Positions 19,053-27,548 of a stretch of DNA of 45,755 nt are shown here, one piece after another. Each line of letters opens with the position of its first letter. Within the stretch, counting starts at the first letter, position 1. The translations under genes were made by a program, and so were the position numbers. Source of the DNA: Streptomyces poriferorum (GTDB taxonomy: Bacteria > Actinomycetota > Actinomycetes > Streptomycetales > Streptomycetaceae); NCBI RefSeq assembly GCF_019399235.1, contig NZ_JAELVH010000105.1, positions 1 through 45,755 on the forward strand, read 5' to 3'. The notes below the pieces were generated by a model. It was not told where the DNA came from. It saw only the letters and a program-made list of their open reading frames with translations, and searched no databases.

Positions 19053-19700
19053 TCAGGCCTTCCACGGCCCGATGCGGTCCAGGCGGCGGCGCTGCTGGTC
19101 CGCGGTGGGGGCGTCGAGCCCGTTCCCCCGCCGGGTGAGGCGGTCGGCCACGGCCGTGCGGTGCTCGACGGGCTTGTGGTCGTCGTACTTGAACTTGGCC
19201 ACCACCTCCGTGACTTCCAGGCGCAGCCCGCGGATGCCGGGCAGCATCCGTCCGTACGGGGGCCGGTCGACGGCGACGGGGGCGTGGTCGCCGTCGGGCT
19301 GGAAGTGGGCGAGCTGGCGACGCAGCAGCTCGGCCTTGGCCTCGGGGTCGTCGACGACGGTGGCGCGGCAGGCGAACTGCACGGCCGCGTAATAGCTGGT
19401 CGGTACGCCGTCTGCGGGCGGGGTGTCGGGCTTGGCGCGCCAGGGGCCGGGGATGAAGGCGTAGTCGCCGATGACGGTGAAGGTCACGTGCGGGGCGTGC
19501 TCGATCGACGCCCAGACCGGGTTGGGCCGGGCGAGGTGGATCAGCAGGTCGCTGCCGTCGGTGGTGAAGTGGGTGGGGACGACGGCGGGTGGGCGGCCGG
19601 GCAGGCCGTTGACGCTGAGCGTTCCGAAGTCGTGGCCGCCGGCGATCCAGGTCTGCCATTCGGTCGCGTCCAGGGCGGCGTCCCAGGGCTGGATGAACAT
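19053..19700 (-). CDS. PaiB-like FMN-binding negative transcriptional regulator family protein
   Basis: The 215-residue protein starts at an ATG with AAGGAG upstream. It has the split-barrel flavin-binding fold of PaiB, with VVPTHFTTDGSDLLIHLARPNPVW, then the VIGDYAFIPGPWRAKP block and GIRGLRLEVTEVVAKFKYDDHKP near the end. In Bacillus, PaiB acts with the polyamine acetyltransferase PaiA. Here the partners are an exporter and a B3/4 protein, so a role in handling amino acids or amines is plausible. It is the second gene of a likely three-gene operon. Confidence 0.88.
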   Translation of the reverse strand: MFIQPWDAALDATEWQTWIAGGHDFGTLSVNGLPGRPPAVVPTHFTTDGSDLLIHLARPNPVWASIEHAPHVTFTVIGDYAFIPGPWRAKPDTPPADGVPTSYYAAVQFACRATVVDDPEAKAELLRRQLAHFQPDGDHAPVAVDRPPYGRMLPGIRGLRLEVTEVVAKFKYDDHKPVEHRTAVADRLTRRGNGLDAPTADQQRRRLDRIGPWKA

Positions 19701-19753
19701 GCTGCTCCTTGTACGTGCACGTGCTTACGTGACAGAGGCTGCGGGCGGGAGGA

Positions 19754-20590
19754 TCAGGTGAGGGCGAGCAGGCCGACGGCAGCGGCGGCGGTGCCGAGCC
19801 CGACGAGCTGACCGCGGTGGATGCGCTCGGCCAGCACACCGCGGGCGAGCAGCACGGTGCCGGCGGGGTAGAGCGCGGTGATGACGGCGACGACGGCGAG
19901 GTCTCCGCTGCGGGCGGCGAGCAGGAAGAGCAGGTTCGCCACCGAGTCCAGGACGCCGGCCGCGGCGGACATCGCGTAGGCGGGCCGCTCGGACCCCAGC
20001 CTGCGGAACATCAGCGCGGCGGCGCCCAGGGTGACGGCCGAGGACACCGCCCTGCCGATGATCAGCGGGGCGACACCGCTGTCGGACGGCGCCTGGTGCA
20101 GGAAGACCAGCTGGAGGGCGATGGCGGCGCCCGCGCCGAGTGCCGACAGCATTGCGGTACGAGAGGGCCGCACGGCCCCCGGCCCGTGTCCGGCACTGAC
20201 GAGCACCACCGCGGCCAGGGCGAGCGGCAGCCCCACCAGTCCGGCGGCGCCCAGGCGCTCGCCCTGCAGCAGTCCGACACCCACGGGCAGCATGGCGGAC
20301 ACGAGGGCGGTCACGGGCGACAGCACGTTCATCGGGCCGATGGCCAGGGTCCGGTAGAGCAGGGCGAACGCGGCGGCCGACGCGACACCGGAGGCGGCAC
20401 CCCAGCCCAGGGCCCCGGCACCGAAGGAGGCGCCGAGGAACGGCCACAGCAGCAGCTCGACCACGAGGGAGGCCGGGGCCGCGATCATCACGGTGCGCAG
20501 CACATGGGCCTTGCGGGCACCGAGACCGCCGAGGAAGTCGGCGCACCCGTAGGCGAGCGAGCTGCCCAGGGCCAGCAGCAGAGCAATCAC
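19754..20590 (-). CDS. EamA/DMT family transporter
   Basis: I place the start at the GTG at 20590, 7 bases after AAGGGA; an ATG at 20608 is in frame but has no site. The product is about 278 residues with ten hydrophobic segments in two EamA repeats (SSLAYGCADFLGGLGARK opens the first). Family members export amino acids, metabolites or nucleobases. It heads the operon with PaiB and B3/4 and is divergent from the XRE-cupin regulator, which probably controls it. Confidence 0.85.
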   Translation of the reverse strand: MIALLLALGSSLAYGCADFLGGLGARKAHVLRTVMIAAPASLVVELLLWPFLGASFGAGALGWGAASGVASAAAFALLYRTLAIGPMNVLSPVTALVSAMLPVGVGLLQGERLGAAGLVGLPLALAAVVLVSAGHGPGAVRPSRTAMLSALGAGAAIALQLVFLHQAPSDSGVAPLIIGRAVSSAVTLGAAALMFRRLGSERPAYAMSAAAGVLDSVANLLFLLAARSGDLAVVAVITALYPAGTVLLARGVLAERIHRGQLVGLGTAAAAVGLLALT

Positions 20591-20605
20591 GGGCACATCC
20601 CTTAC

Positions 20606-20684
20606 CATTCAGTGGAACGACCCAACGGTACAACAAACCGACCGTCGAATGTCAACCGAACGACCGCACGGTGCATTCCAGTGG
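20606..20684. promoter_or_regulatory. Divergent promoter with paired candidate operators
   Basis: The element cattcagtgg (20606-20615) recurs as cattccagtgg (20674-20684), once at each end of the spacer between the EamA and XRE-cupin genes. On the minus strand a perfect TTGACA (20655-20650) with a weak -10 (TGTACC, 20632-20627) 17 bp further forms a promoter for EamA. One operator lies just downstream of it and the other just before the regulator start, which suits control of both directions. The binding protein is inferred. Confidence 0.5.
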
Positions 20685-20706
20685 TCCTCGCAAGGATGGT
20701 GATCGG

Positions 20707-21291
20707 ATGCCCGAGACGGACACGGCACTGCGCACGCTCGCCCACAACGTCAGAGCGGCCCGCACCCGCGCCGGCCTGTCCCTGGACGAGCTCGGCCGGC
20801 GCGCACAGGTCAGCAAGGGCGCGCTGGTGGGCCTGGAGAAGGCCCAGGGCAACCCCAACTTCGCCACCCTGGTCCGGCTGGCCGACACGCTGGGCGTCTC
20901 GGTTTCCGCCTTGATGGAAGGGCCGGCCGAAGGCCGCGTCCGCGTGGTGACGGCCGACGCCGTGACCCCCCTGTGGACCGGCGCGCGGGGCAGCGAGGCC
21001 CGGCTGATGCTGACGACGTCGGGCGCGGCCCCGGTCGAGGTCTGGCGCTGGCGGCTGGAACCGGACGAGGAGTACCCCAGCCACCCGCACCGGGCCGGGG
21101 TCGTGGAGACGGTCAGCGTCACCTCCGGCCGCATGACGCTGACCGTCGACGGCGCCGAGCACCATGTCGAGGCCGGCCAAACGGCCACCTTCGACGCCGA
21201 CGCCCCTCACACCTACCGCGGCACCGGGCCCGAAGCGTGCCACCTGATCATGACGGTCCACCTGCCGGCCGGTCCGGCTTCCACCGCCTGA
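20707..21291 (+). CDS. XRE family regulator with C-terminal cupin sensor
   Basis: The ATG at 20707 follows AAGGATGG. Residues 5-65 are a lambda-repressor-type helix-turn-helix (VRAARTRAGLSLDELGRRAQVSKGALVGLEKA). Residues about 110-185 form a cupin (LEPDEEYPSHPHRAGVVETVSV; AGQTATFDADAPHTYRG). Such one-component regulators bind a small ligand in the cupin and control a linked exporter or catabolic operon. It is divergent from the EamA-PaiB-B3/4 set, which it likely represses or activates. Confidence 0.88.
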   Translation: MPETDTALRTLAHNVRAARTRAGLSLDELGRRAQVSKGALVGLEKAQGNPNFATLVRLADTLGVSVSALMEGPAEGRVRVVTADAVTPLWTGARGSEARLMLTTSGAAPVEVWRWRLEPDEEYPSHPHRAGVVETVSVTSGRMTLTVDGAEHHVEAGQTATFDADAPHTYRGTGPEACHLIMTVHLPAGPASTA

Positions 21292-21355
21292 CCACGGCGC
21301 ACGTCGGCGCCCGGGTGAATGCGGGCAGGGGTGTCCGGGGTGCGACCCGGCACAC

Positions 21356-21799
21356 TCAGCCCTGCGCCTCCACCGGTCCCGGCGCGTCCACGGCATAGCC
21401 GGGCACCGACGGCCATCGAACGGTCAGCACCACCGATTCGTCCTCCGCGACCCACGAGTGGTCGACCCCGCGCCCCCACACAACGTAATCACCCTGCTCC
21501 TCCAGCAGCACGCTGCGGCCGGGGAGTTCCACGCGGAAGCGACCGCTGATCAGGACCAGGAGAGCGGTGCGATGCTCGCCCTTCACCCACTCCAGGCGCT
21601 CGTCGCCCGGCGGGTGAACACCCCATTTGATCTCTACGTCCTCGCTGTGGCGCGGGTCGCCCGCGTCCTTGAAATGCCCGAGGAGCCACCCCCGGTCCAG
21701 TGCCGCGTCCTTGCCCGCCTTGCCCACATACACGCTGTCGTTCACGAAGCCGGAGATTAACAGCCGGCCCGAACGCCCCAGGGCAACAGGCCCCTTCAT
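21356..21799 (-). CDS. Cupin-like small protein
   Basis: From the ATG at 21799 the product is 147 residues with a single cupin-like beta-barrel: VEIKWGVHPPGDER, ALLVLISGRFRVELPG, QGDYVVWGRGVDHSWVAEDESVVLTVRWPS. Similar streptomycete proteins are often mislabelled signal peptidase I. The open frame continues upstream in phase with good codon bias to ATGs at 21979/21982 behind GGCGAG, adding two hydrophobic segments. A 207-residue membrane-anchored version is therefore possible. The ligand and role are unknown. Confidence 0.7.
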   Translation of the reverse strand: MKGPVALGRSGRLLISGFVNDSVYVGKAGKDAALDRGWLLGHFKDAGDPRHSEDVEIKWGVHPPGDERLEWVKGEHRTALLVLISGRFRVELPGRSVLLEEQGDYVVWGRGVDHSWVAEDESVVLTVRWPSVPGYAVDAPGPVEAQG

Positions 21800-22088
21800 C
21801 ACGACGCACAACAGAACGACCGCCGACCGGGCGACGGACACACCCGCGGCCGCCAACCCCCGGGCCTCGACCCACAAGTCACACCGCCTGGCGTCGCCCT
21901 CAACGAGCACCAAGAGCAATAGCGGCACCACGATCAGCAGATTCCAGCGCGGATGGCCCCAACGGCCGGCCTTGTTCATCATCTCGCCGCCTTGGGCGGC
22001 ACCCTGGCGCAATACCGACGCCCGACGCCGTCCGCCCGCCAGGGTCTGCACTGGTCTGCATCGCGGATCCGCGTTGTCGCTCACGACG

Positions 22089-22628
22089 TCAGCCGGAGGA
22101 CGTGACCGGGGACCACTGACCGAGCCACTGCTCGGCGTCCCAGGCTCGGAACCGCTCCACCTCCGTGAATCCCAGTTTTGCCGCAAGGCGCATCGAGCCG
22201 ACGTTGGCGGTCTGGGTGGTGAGCACCACCGGTTCGCCGGGAAGGACACCCTCGAACCAGTCGAGCGCTGCCGCGCACGCCTCGGAGGCATACCCGAATC
22301 CCCACGCTCGCGGCAGAAACAGATAGCCGAGATCCACCTTCCCCTCGGCAGCCGAACGACGGTGCTCCGGCGCTCTCCTGAGCAGAATCTGCCCGATCAG
22401 CGCCCCGCCGAGATCAACGACGAAGCTCCCGGGCCACCGCTCGGGGACCTCGGGCATCTCGCGCTCGAGCTCTTCACGAGGGCGGGGACCGCCAAGGTAG
22501 GTGTGCACCTCCGGCGACGCCAACAACTCGATGAACGCCGCACGGTCCCGAGCCTGCGACTCACGGAGCACAAGCCTCTCGGTCCTGATCGGGGCAGGCG
22601 GCCAGGCGACGGGTCCGAACTCAGTCAT
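22089..22628 (-). CDS. GNAT family (RimJ/RimL-type) N-acetyltransferase
   Basis: I choose the ATG at 22628 because AGGTGG lies 6 bases upstream; a GTG at 22637 is an alternative. The 179-residue protein opens with the RimJ/RimL-like IRTERLVLRESQARDRAAFIELL. It continues with DLGYLFLPRAWGFGYASEACAAALDW (acetyl-CoA loop) and ends with NVGSMRLAAKLGFTEVERF. This type modifies protein N-termini, antibiotics or amino acids; the substrate is unknown. It abuts the upstream membrane protein gene on the same strand, so the two are probably co-transcribed. Confidence 0.87.
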   Translation of the reverse strand: MTEFGPVAWPPAPIRTERLVLRESQARDRAAFIELLASPEVHTYLGGPRPREELEREMPEVPERWPGSFVVDLGGALIGQILLRRAPEHRRSAAEGKVDLGYLFLPRAWGFGYASEACAAALDWFEGVLPGEPVVLTTQTANVGSMRLAAKLGFTEVERFRAWDAEQWLGQWSPVTSSG

Positions 22629-22637
22629 GCCGGCCAC

Positions 22638-23093
22638 CTAATCAGCAGGCTCGAAAGCGATCAAGACCTGCCCGATCCGGCTGGCCGCTGCGCCGGTTGC
22701 CGCTCCTGAGTGAGCGCGTTCGTACTGGCCATGCCACACAGTGATGGTGAAGAGCAGTGCGATGGCTGCCAGGATCAGCTGGACCGCACCTGCGAACGGA
22801 TGCGCCGAGTACAGAAAGAGCACGGCGATCACCAGCACGCCCATCGTGAACCCGCCGAACCAGAAGATAGGAACCCAGTCCATCGCTGGTGTCGCAGTTT
22901 GCTCGTCCGCACCAACCCACCCACGGATGACCGACGTCAGCCCCAGCAGAAGGGCGACCGGGACTTCGGTGAGCAGCACGATCAGGCTTACGCAGCCACC
23001 CGCGAACCCGTCGCCTCGCACATTCGAGGGCGTCCCGGGGCCGATATCGTTCTCCGGCAAGTGCGGGAGACGCGAACTGGGTTCGAAGGGCAT
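22638..23093 (-). CDS. Four-helix membrane protein of unknown function
   Basis: The ATG at 23093 begins a 151-residue product; upstream codons of the open frame read as low-complexity. After a polar 30-residue head there are four hydrophobic segments, starting at GCVSLIVLLTEVPVALLLGL, WVPIFWFGGFTMGVLVIAVL, FAGAVQLILAAIALLFTIT and nearby. A DUF6234-like identity is possible but not certain. The stop codon is just before the GNAT start region, so translation may be coupled. Confidence 0.65.
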   Translation of the reverse strand: MPFEPSSRLPHLPENDIGPGTPSNVRGDGFAGGCVSLIVLLTEVPVALLLGLTSVIRGWVGADEQTATPAMDWVPIFWFGGFTMGVLVIAVLFLYSAHPFAGAVQLILAAIALLFTITVWHGQYERAHSGAATGAAASRIGQVLIAFEPAD

Positions 23094-23363
23094 GGTCACA
23101 CACTGGAGCGTGACATCGTGCACCGCATCACGGTTCACCAGGCCGAGACCGACTCGTGGCCAAGCCGAGCACCGCGTAGGGCCCTGCCTTCGAACTGCGA
23201 AGTGAACGCACTCGCTCGTCCGAGGAGTCCGAGGACATGAACACGGCCTCCGTCTGATCCTGTACTCCGACCAAAGAGCAGACACAGTCGCCTCCCAAGC
23301 GTGTGCGAGCGCGACGGAGCGCAATGCTGTCCTCGGGCTCAACGCCTATGGGCCGTTCGCATG

Positions 23364-23783
23364 TCAGAAGTCGGGGCAGAGGTGCTTGTGCACGACATCG
23401 AGGATCTTGCCGCCGGTGGCCTCGTTGCTGATGTCGGGCAGGCGAGTGTCGATGGTGAACCGCTCCAGGGTCAGCTTGATGAGCCTGCCCCGGTCCGTCG
23501 TGGTCTTGATGGACCCGCACTGAGTCAGGCCTCGGGACACTGTCTGGTCGTCCTTGCCAGGCTTCGAAATGCGCGGGTCGATCGCGTAGCGGGCAGTGGC
23601 GCTGGGCTCGGGCGGAAGGCCGGCGGCTTTGCGCGCTGCGTCGCGGGCTTCCTCGCGGTCGGCCTGGCTGACGGCGTCACTGGTCGAAGTGGCGGGCTTG
23701 TCGTCACTGCCGCTGCCACACGCGGCGAGCGTGACGGCAAGCAGGCCGGCCGCGAGGGCAGAGATGGTGAGTCTGGCGTTCAT
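23364..23783 (-). CDS. Predicted lipoprotein
   Basis: The 139-residue product begins MNARLTISALAAGLLAVTLAACG, with positive charge, hydrophobic core and lipobox LAAC; the Cys near residue 22 should be lipidated. A Ser/Asp-rich linker follows, then a small domain with two cysteines (QCGSIKTTT and the final HLCPDF) that could form a disulfide. It is an extracytoplasmic, membrane-tethered protein of unknown function. A GGGGGG-rich site precedes the ATG at 23783. Confidence 0.75.
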   Translation of the reverse strand: MNARLTISALAAGLLAVTLAACGSGSDDKPATSTSDAVSQADREEARDAARKAAGLPPEPSATARYAIDPRISKPGKDDQTVSRGLTQCGSIKTTTDRGRLIKLTLERFTIDTRLPDISNEATGGKILDVVHKHLCPDF

Positions 23784-23954
23784 GGTCCCCCCTGGAACGT
23801 GGTGTGGGGGGAGCGTTTCATGGCGTGAATGCTGACCGGGCATCGCGCAGACCTGCTGTGGGGGCGATCGGCAGCCGTCGCCGCCGATGGAGAACAACGC
23901 CGGGAAGATCGTGGCAGCCCCAGCAGGCAACCGCAGCTGTTTCCGCCCGCGCCG

Positions 23955-24434
23955 TCAGCGCATCGAACGCAACTGGTCCAGCTCGCTGCCGATCGTTTCT
24001 CGCAGCACGTCATGCTGCGGGCCGAGCCTGAACTGCTCGTCACTCCACCGATCACGCGGATAGAGCCACACCGGAGCGCTCACCGCATCGGCCGGCTCCC
24101 ACTCGAACCGCGGCCACACATGCGCATGCAGGAAGGGGTCCGTGTTCCCCAGGATCTCCAGGTTGACCCGTCGGAAAGCCGGGTCCAGCCGTCGACAGGC
24201 TCGCTCGACCGCCTCACCGAGTTGGTCCATGTCAGACAGGAACGACAGGCGCTTTGCCTTCGGCAGATCCGACAGCCGCTGCACCTCCTGTTCATCCACG
24301 AGAAGCACCGAGTATCCCGGCAGGAACTGGACATCCCCGATCACCGCGAATCCCGACGTCAACCGCCGCAACACGGTCGGGTTCTCACCGCTCAGAGCAG
24401 TCCCGATCCGATCCATCCGCCAGTCACCAGCCAT
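23955..24434 (-). CDS. HIT-like (diadenosine polyphosphate hydrolase type) protein
   Basis: The 159-residue product resembles HIT-superfamily hydrolases: FLPGYSVLLVDEQEVQRLSDL, then a helix, then NLEILGNTDPFLHAHVWPRF. The His-x-His pair is at residues 103 and 105, but the third motif position is Trp instead of His. The second His is the usual nucleophile, so activity is possible. Substrates in the family are dinucleoside polyphosphates or AMP conjugates. The start ATG at 24434 was chosen over 24440 by context only. Confidence 0.7.
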   Translation of the reverse strand: MAGDWRMDRIGTALSGENPTVLRRLTSGFAVIGDVQFLPGYSVLLVDEQEVQRLSDLPKAKRLSFLSDMDQLGEAVERACRRLDPAFRRVNLEILGNTDPFLHAHVWPRFEWEPADAVSAPVWLYPRDRWSDEQFRLGPQHDVLRETIGSELDQLRSMR

Positions 24435-24646
24435 GGCCAAAACCTACATGCAGGTCATCAAGGAACGCTCTTCGCTTCCCATCCTCCTCACACAGTTCAA
24501 AGACGAAGCAAGTGAGGCAAGTGAGGCAAGTAGCATCGCCCACTTTCAAAGCGGCCAAATGGCCCGCGCCCTACCAAGCACCGGCTTGAACTGGGTACAG
24601 CCCGCCCGTCGCAGAGAGGCAGAGACACATCATCCGCAGGCAGGTT

Positions 24647-24841
24647 CTAGGAATCCATGTCCACCACGACATACAGGCCCGCCACGACCGCGACGACAAC
24701 GAACGAGACCAGGACGATCAGTGCGCAGCCCAGCGCTCCTGCCGTCCCGGCGGTCACTGCCCAGCCGAACTTCTTTGCACGTGCGGCCCGTTGCACCGCC
24801 TCGTGATACTCACTGTCGTCGTGCCAGTCGCCATCGGTCAT
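24647..24841 (-). CDS. Small single-helix membrane protein
   Basis: The 64-residue product begins MTDGDWHDDSEYHEAVQRA, with an acidic, soluble head. A long hydrophobic stretch follows (about residues 28-58, GWAVTAGTAGALGCALIVLV onward), possibly two short helices. No family is recognised. Third-position bias fits a real gene, but the size leaves doubt. Confidence 0.5.
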   Translation of the reverse strand: MTDGDWHDDSEYHEAVQRAARAKKFGWAVTAGTAGALGCALIVLVSFVVVAVVAGLYVVVDMDS

Positions 24842-25058
24842 CGTCACCCCGGTCGAACCCTATAAGTCCGGCCGCCCGCCCATACTTTCGAGATCTCGGA
24901 TTCCGTGGGACAGGGGTGGCGTGATCGACCGGGCAGTTCCTCACCGATCGTCGCGCTGTCACCCTCCGCACTGCCCCCGACTGCCGCCCTTGTCGGTCGG
25001 GCTGCCGCCTCTCCCGACCGCCGAGCCTCGCTCTGGCTCCGCATGCCGGACTGCAGCC

Positions 25059-25484
25059 ATGGAGGAGAACTACCATCTCCGGTTGGCGGCCATACCGAAC
25101 CCCATACCTGAGAAGGAGGCTCGGATCTATTGGAACTGCAAGGACGATCCGACCCCGGCTCTGGACGAAGGCTTGCGTCGAGCCTCCTACCTCAACATCG
25201 GTTCGTACGGTGACGAGCACGAACCGGAGAACCTGCATGCAGGCCGAGGGCATTGCCCTGCCAACCGGCTGCACAGCTGGCTTTTCTACATCGGGACGAC
25301 AGACCGTTATCAGGCGCCGTACCTCGACGATGAGTTGATGGCCCAGCTGGTCGAGCTCCACCGTCCCCGTTCCAGTGATCTACCGGCCCGTGCGATCGAG
25401 CTTCCTCAGCTGGAGAGCTTCCTCCGCGAGCACTTGGGGCTTTGCCTCCTCACCGAAGAACCTGGCTCCGAGACGTTCGCGTAG
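25059..25484 (+). CDS. Hypothetical protein
   Basis: From the ATG at 25059 the product is 141 residues (MEENYHLRLAAIP...); the frame is open to 24921 but the extra part is low-complexity. It is soluble and mixed alpha/beta in appearance, with LHSWLFYIGTTDRYQAPYLD in the middle and an acidic C-terminus. I do not recognise a family. No strong ribosome site precedes the ATG. Confidence 0.5.
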   Translation: MEENYHLRLAAIPNPIPEKEARIYWNCKDDPTPALDEGLRRASYLNIGSYGDEHEPENLHAGRGHCPANRLHSWLFYIGTTDRYQAPYLDDELMAQLVELHRPRSSDLPARAIELPQLESFLREHLGLCLLTEEPGSETFA

Positions 25485-25616
25485 CTGCTGCGGTTGAAGT
25501 GGAAGGACTCCCACCGGCATCTCGAATCCAGCTTCGACTCAGCCCAAGCGGTCTCCGTCAGGCGGGGTCGGCGATCTCGAAGATGTAGACGGCCGACTGC
25601 CGCCGATGCCGGTTCG

Positions 25617-26567
25617 TCACCACTCCACCCCCGAAGCCGACACCTCAAACCGGGTGTCCGGCGTCTTCCGCATTCCCGAAGGTCGAAGGCTTCCGTCCTG
25701 GAGCAACTCGCGCAGGGTCAGCGCTGCCGGCAGCGGTGTGGCGGGCAGGGCGATGTGCAGGGTCCGGCGTAGGGCCGGGTCGGTGAGGCGAGCCAGCACG
25801 AGTCCCTCCGGGACCGCCCATGCGGCCAGCGACGGGACCAGCGCGACGCCGAGACCCGCGGCCACGTAGCCGAACTTTCCCGTCCACTCCGCGATCCGGA
25901 CGATCTTCCTGGGGGCGAAGCCCGCCCGGGCGCAGGCGTCGGCGAGCATAGTGGGGCGGTCCCCGTACGCATCCTGCAGCCAGGCCTCGTCGCGCAGTTC
26001 GAGCAGATCAATCACGTCGGCTCCGGCCAAGCGGTGCTCTCGGGGCAGGGCGACGAGCAGTTCGTCCTCGCACAGCGGCGTCGTGGCGACTCCGTCGGCA
26101 GAGCACAGCCCGGAGGGGTAGTCGCTGACCACGGCCAGGTCCAGCGCCCCGTCCGCGATCCGAGCCGTCAGCGTGCCGCTGCGGCCTTCGACGGCGACGA
26201 CCTCGACATCAGGTCGGGCCTGCCGGAACGCCCGCAGGGCAGCGGGCATCAACGCGATGTTGGCGGTGGGGAACGCCCCTACGTGCAGCAACCCGCCGTG
26301 CCCCCTGTGCAGTACGGCCAGCTCCTGCTCCGCACGGGCCAGGCGGTCAAGGACGTCCACGGCGTGCCGGTGCAGGGCGCGGCCCGCCGGGTTCAGCCGT
26401 ACGCCCCTCGGAAGCCTCTCGAAGAGCGGGCCGCCCGCCTCCTGCTCCAGCGACGCGATGCGCCGGGAGACCGCCGACTGCGTGTAGTTGAGGCTGACCG
26501 CTGCCTTGGTGAAAGATCCCGCCCCGGCCACGTTCACCAGCAGCCGCAGCGCGTCAATGTCGAACAC
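25617..26567 (-). CDS. LysR family transcriptional regulator
   Basis: The 316-residue product has the LysR N-terminal winged helix (MFDIDALRLLVNVAGAGSF; LNYTQSAVSRRIASLEQEAG, residues 1-60). A linker helix and a two-lobed effector-binding domain follow (LHVGAFPTANIALMPAALRAF; DLAVVSDYPSG; GYVAAGLGVALVPSLAAWAV). The effector is unknown. It faces away from the lipoprotein gene at 26737 across about 170 bp, so it may control that gene as well as itself. Confidence 0.9.
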   Translation of the reverse strand: MFDIDALRLLVNVAGAGSFTKAAVSLNYTQSAVSRRIASLEQEAGGPLFERLPRGVRLNPAGRALHRHAVDVLDRLARAEQELAVLHRGHGGLLHVGAFPTANIALMPAALRAFRQARPDVEVVAVEGRSGTLTARIADGALDLAVVSDYPSGLCSADGVATTPLCEDELLVALPREHRLAGADVIDLLELRDEAWLQDAYGDRPTMLADACARAGFAPRKIVRIAEWTGKFGYVAAGLGVALVPSLAAWAVPEGLVLARLTDPALRRTLHIALPATPLPAALTLRELLQDGSLRPSGMRKTPDTRFEVSASGVEW

Positions 26568-26604
26568 GAGCCACCCTCCGTCCCTCGTCAGCCATTCCTA
26601 TGCC

Positions 26605-26619
26605 GCATGACTCCCATGC
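26605..26619. promoter_or_regulatory. Candidate LysR operator (dyad)
   Basis: The perfect dyad gcatg-actcc-catgc, 15 bp with a 5-base centre, lies 38 bp upstream of the LysR start in the divergent gap. Size and position fit a LysR-type binding site, but no second copy is obvious. Confidence 0.35.
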
Positions 26620-26736
26620 GATCCAGTCGCTGGTGGAATGTATCGCCTCGCCCTAGCGTCGAGAGGGGCGATCGCACACCGGCCGCTCCGATGACCGCGG
26701 GGGCCTGATTCCCCATGCCGGACGAGGGGAAGTGCC

Positions 26737-27471
26737 GTGCCACGAAGAACCCAGCAGCTCAGGCGGACGACGAGTGCGTGGGGGCTCGAGACCGACTCCC
26801 CAAGTCCGGCTGATCACCGCCCTGCCGCGGTGGACCGACCGGGGCGCACCCGCGCACTGCTGCTGCCGCTGCTGACGGTCGTCACGGCGGCTGTGCTGCT
26901 CAGCGCCTGCGCGGGAGCCGACTCCGACTCGGCCAACGGCGGCGCCACGCCTGCCACACAACCGACCACCCCGACGGCGACCTCGTCTCCGTCTCCGACC
27001 CCACCCCCGTCTCCGACTGCGACGCCCACACCGACTACCGCCGCCGAGATCGCCGAGGCCGTCAGCAGTTGGTACACGTACGGAGGCGAGACGGCGATGG
27101 TCAGCCTGATCAAGGAAGCGGTGAAGGCTCAATCAGGCCGCCCCGGTGCCGACATGGAGCTGGTGACACTGGACTTCGGCGGTCTCATGGATGCGCTCAG
27201 CACGGCCCGGCTGTTCAATTCCCTCCCCGACCCCAAGACCCGAACGGCCTGGTCGGCCGCCATCGACCAGCTCGATGCGGGCGCGCTCGAGGTCCTCGAT
27301 TCGGCGCCGGAGACCGGACTGATCCAGTCGCCCCAAGAGGCCGGACAGGCGTTGCGTGGGTGGCACACGTTCGACGAAGGAATCAAGAGCCTCAAGGCTG
27401 CCCAGGCACGACTCCACCGCGCCTTCGGCCTGAAGCCGTCTCCGGACCCGTGGGAAGCGAGGCAGTTCTGA
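26737..27471 (+). CDS. Predicted lipoprotein with Pro/Thr/Ser linker
   Basis: The GTG at 26737 follows GAGGGGAA. The 244-residue product has an unusually long polar N-terminus (about 40 residues) before a hydrophobic core and lipobox LSAC (near residue 58). A linker of repeated SPTP/TPT units follows, then a helical domain (about 105-240, for example DFGGLMDALSTARLFNSLPD). It should be anchored outside the membrane. No family is recognised. A shorter start would give a more usual signal peptide, but none has a better site. Confidence 0.65.
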   Translation: MPRRTQQLRRTTSAWGLETDSPSPADHRPAAVDRPGRTRALLLPLLTVVTAAVLLSACAGADSDSANGGATPATQPTTPTATSSPSPTPPPSPTATPTPTTAAEIAEAVSSWYTYGGETAMVSLIKEAVKAQSGRPGADMELVTLDFGGLMDALSTARLFNSLPDPKTRTAWSAAIDQLDAGALEVLDSAPETGLIQSPQEAGQALRGWHTFDEGIKSLKAAQARLHRAFGLKPSPDPWEARQF

Positions 27472-27548
27472 GCCCTGCCCGGCGGATCACAGCCGGGCCG
27501 CTGCGGTCATCTGCTCGCTGAGTCGCCGGCTGTGGCAGCACTGCGAGC

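Noticed and set aside
24511..24528. 9-bp tandem repeat (agtgaggca twice) upstream of the HIT-like gene as a CRISPR or VNTR
   Set aside because: Only two units, with no spacers, so this is simple slippage.
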